A DNA stretch of 64,000 nucleotides from Kaistella haifensis DSM 19056 (GTDB taxonomy: Bacteria > Bacteroidota > Bacteroidia > Flavobacteriales > Weeksellaceae). Numbering within the stretch: the stretch's first letter is position 1; every line of letters begins with the position of its first letter. Below the pieces are notes generated by a model, which was given only the letters and a program-made list of their open reading frames with translations, was not told the DNA's origin and made no database searches. Positions 63,167 to 64,000 of the stretch are shown piece by piece. A program made the translations under genes and the position numbers. The DNA lies in assembly GCF_000735695.2 (NCBI RefSeq), contig NZ_JASZ02000011.1, positions 112,167 through 176,166 on the forward strand. The letters run 5' to 3'.

Positions 63167-64000
63167 TTAAGCAAAAATGTTTTGTAGTCTGAATAGATAA
63201 AACGCCCGATCCCTAACTCCTCTGAAGTTGCTTCTAAATTTTTTAATTTTTGCATTGAAAGATTCTGCGGATGCATTCGTACTTCTATGATTGAAGTAGT
63301 TTAGGATATCGTTATAGTGGATGGTAAACGTTTTTAACAGGATAGCAAAAGATTTAAAGCCGGAGACTTCTACCTGGTGATACCATCTTGCTAATTTTAA
63401 CATAGCGATTTCTTTGGTGTTTTTCTTGTGGTAGACGTTTCTTAAATCTTCTGTTAGTTGGTAAGCGTTGTGGATATCCGGATATTCACTGAATAGGATT
63501 TGGGCGCGTTCTTTCTGGGATTCGGTCCAGTGGAAGGAACTCTTATACAGCAAATGCCTGCTTCGTGCCAGGAGCTGTTTTCTGGTGTCTCCATTTGAAC
63601 ACAGTTCCGGTTGGTAGATTTCTTTATTTTTCCTGGCATTCAGGATGCCATCGCTTTCCTGCTCTATAGCTTTCCATCGGTGTTTGATACGGATTTCCTG
63701 CAGGGCTTCTGAGGCTAGTTGCTGTACATGGAATCGGTCAATGGTCCGTTTGGCATTGGAGAAGCATCTCTTGGCAATGAGTTTCATGGAACCGGCCATG
63801 TCTAGAGTGATTTCTTTTACGCTTAACCTTAATTTACGGTCGATTTTCAGTAAATGTTCTATGACGGTTTCTGCGCGGGTTTCTTTGATAATGGCAACCA
63901 GGCAGCCTTTTTTACCTTTCGCTTTTTTAGACGTGACCACAGTATAAAGTTCACCGCTGGACAAGGCTACTTCATCTATCGACAAGGATTGTGACATGTT
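63167..64000 (-). CDS. DDE transposase, ISL3-type domain (5' part outside the window)
   Basis: At least 276 C-terminal residues of a DDE transposase; the frame is still open at the window edge, so the start lies beyond. Catalytic-domain segments are SIDEVALSSGELYTVV (first Asp), VKEITLDMAGSMKLIAKRC (second Asp), RTIDRFHVQQLASEAL and the C-terminal SAESFNAKIKKFRSNFRGV (Glu) with RDRAFYLFRLQNIF. This matches the DDE_Tnp_ISL3 domain (elements often named ISAon1-like in Bacteroidota). The element's end should lie between the tRNA terminator and the stop; I could not define its terminal inverted repeat without the other end. Confidence 0.85.
   Translation of the reverse strand, partial: NMSQSLSIDEVALSSGELYTVVTSKKAKGKKGCLVAIIKETRAETVIEHLLKIDRKLRLSVKEITLDMAGSMKLIAKRCFSNAKRTIDRFHVQQLASEALQEIRIKHRWKAIEQESDGILNARKNKEIYQPELCSNGDTRKQLLARSRHLLYKSSFHWTESQKERAQILFSEYPDIHNAYQLTEDLRNVYHKKNTKEIAMLKLARWYHQVEVSGFKSFAILLKTFTIHYNDILNYFNHRSTNASAESFNAKIKKFRSNFRGVRDRAFYLFRLQNIFA

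Overview
The window is a stretch of chromosome from a Bacteroidota bacterium, most likely class Flavobacteriia and probably the Chryseobacterium/Kaistella-like Weeksellaceae. The reasons are a PorP/SprF-type and a PorX gene (type IX secretion), a fused lpxC-fabZ in the order lpxD, lpxC-fabZ, lpxA, efp, lpxD-like, a fused OlsF-type aminolipid acyltransferase, Bacteroidota-type promoters (TTG, then TAnnTTTG) and almost no Shine-Dalgarno sequences. I am confident of the class but not of the genus.

Layout. (1) 1-7.3 kb is an accessory region. It holds the end of a PorP/SprF gene, a RelE/ParE toxin-antitoxin pair, hemW, recX and an AbiEii-like nucleotidyltransferase with an HTH partner. These sit in long non-coding tracts made of interspersed short repeats. 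(2) 7.4-36.3 kb is a surface-polysaccharide (capsule/O-antigen) locus, all on the + strand. It contains two nucleotide-sugar dehydrogenases, a DegT aminotransferase, a WbpM/PglF-like dehydratase, Wza and Wzc, and the GDP-fucose genes (manC, a cupin, gmd, fcl). These are followed by a Wzx flippase, five glycosyltransferases, an acyltransferase split by a frameshift, a Wzy-like polymerase, a secreted pectate-lyase-fold protein, a WbpK-like reductase, a WbpL-like initiating transferase and rfbC/rfbB/rfbA. Two four-helix-bundle (S23/IVP-like) genes, each between inverted repeats, are lodged between the rfb genes. (3) 36.4-62.9 kb is housekeeping: rimO, an RlpA-like gene, xth, porX, an HD hydrolase, the lipid A cluster with efp, sucD, an ABC exporter, dusB, a thioredoxin-like protein, glnS, menC, fbp, aspartate kinase and olsF. 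(4) 63-64 kb carries tRNA-Phe and the end of an insertion sequence.

How the genes fit together. The polysaccharide locus appears to make at least four activated sugars: a UDP-hexuronate, a UDP-HexNAc uronate, GDP-L-fucose and a dTDP-6-deoxy-hexose precursor. It also appears to make amino or 6-deoxy HexNAc sugars from UDP-GlcNAc. The WbpL-like enzyme would start the repeat unit on undecaprenyl phosphate, the glycosyltransferases extend it, Wzx flips it, Wzy polymerises it, and Wza/Wzc export it and control its length. rfbD is not in the window.

The most unusual signals are: the two inverted-repeat-flanked four-helix-bundle cassettes; near-identical direct repeats of about 0.6-0.7 kb bracketing the AbiEii module; the same kind of repeat DNA inserted in frame inside a sugar dehydrogenase gene; an A9 frameshift in the acyltransferase; and a possible switchable RNA fold just upstream of the polysaccharide operon.
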